NCBI GenBank assembly: GCA_029298735.1
Contig: JANSLP010000134.1
Coordinates: 16,301 to 80,300, forward strand
DNA length: 64,000 bases
Direction: 5' to 3'
Origin: Ophiostoma sp. CBS 140.51
Lineage: Eukaryota; Ascomycota; Sordariomycetes; Ophiostomatales; Ophiostomataceae
Position numbers and translations under genes: made by a program. Position 1 is the first letter of the stretch, and every line of letters starts with the position of its first letter. The notes beneath the pieces are model-generated. The model had not been told where the DNA came from, did no database searches, and worked only from the letters and a program-made list of their open reading frames with translations. This document shows positions 63,885 to 64,000 of this stretch, one piece after another.

Positions 63885-64000
63885 CCATTATGTGTCGTTT
63901 CTGCCTTGATTGGAGCAGTCACTTTGATGGTCTACTTCACTTTCCCCGAGACGGCCTACAACCGCAGCTATGACGCACATGGCACTACGACAACTCTTCA
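63885..64000 (+). pseudogene. Possible MFS transporter fragment at the window edge
   Basis: After a TATCAG acceptor-like sequence the frame reads LCVVSALIGAVTLMVYF then TFPETAYNRS, a hydrophobic helix followed by the PET-x-YNR motif seen after transmembrane segment 6 in fungal drug-type MFS transporters. The window ends 60 bases further. Only about 470 bases separate it from the MSH3 start, too little for the preceding six membrane segments. It is therefore either a remnant, an exon of an unusual gene, or a chance match. Confidence 0.3.

Overview
The window is nuclear DNA from a filamentous ascomycete (Pezizomycotina; a Sordariomycete fits, but the order is not established). The evidence is short spliceosomal introns (about 50-80 nt, GTRNGT donors, CTAAC/CTGAC-like branch points), three Zn2Cys6 transcription factors, a GH7 cellulase, a GH2 beta-mannosidase, an OCH1-type mannosyltransferase and a Ser/Thr-rich extracellular cupredoxin. 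It holds 20 well-supported protein genes, one intron-containing tRNA-Ile gene, one less certain gene and several broken fragments.

0-11 kb: the 3' part of an ESF1-like ribosome biogenesis gene; a Zn2Cys6 regulator divergent from an MDR-type reductase, with two identical CGG-N5-CCG palindromes between them; a decaying tandem array of small ISG12/IFI-6-16-like genes, two of them intact after splicing; and a GH7 endoglucanase that appears GPI-anchored. 11-19 kb: PRP22-like spliceosomal helicase and cytosolic beta-mannosidase. 19-32 kb: a metabolic run of Gfo/Idh/MocA oxidoreductase, phytanoyl-CoA dioxygenase-like protein, SDR, two Zn2Cys6 regulators and a five-exon sugar transporter. Together with the beta-mannosidase this may be a carbohydrate-use neighbourhood, which is an inference from gene order.

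32-46 kb: secreted nuclease fused to an RNase T2-like C-terminal domain, secreted M28 aminopeptidase, mitochondrial AFG1-like ATPase, cupredoxin with a full type-1 copper ligand set, tRNA-Ile(AAT), and OCH1-like glycosyltransferase. 46-64 kb: RhoGAP protein, a 3 kb gene-poor stretch, an unrecognised Cys-containing gene with an apparent 5' frameshift, the beta subunit of Rab geranylgeranyltransferase (BET2), a fungal C2H2-like protein with a long pyrimidine-rich leader, and MSH3. An orphan MFS-like fragment lies at the right edge.

Most genes are single-exon or have one to four small introns. The intron models were built by hand from splice signals and reading-frame continuity. Long antisense frames opposite GC-rich genes were treated as shadows.
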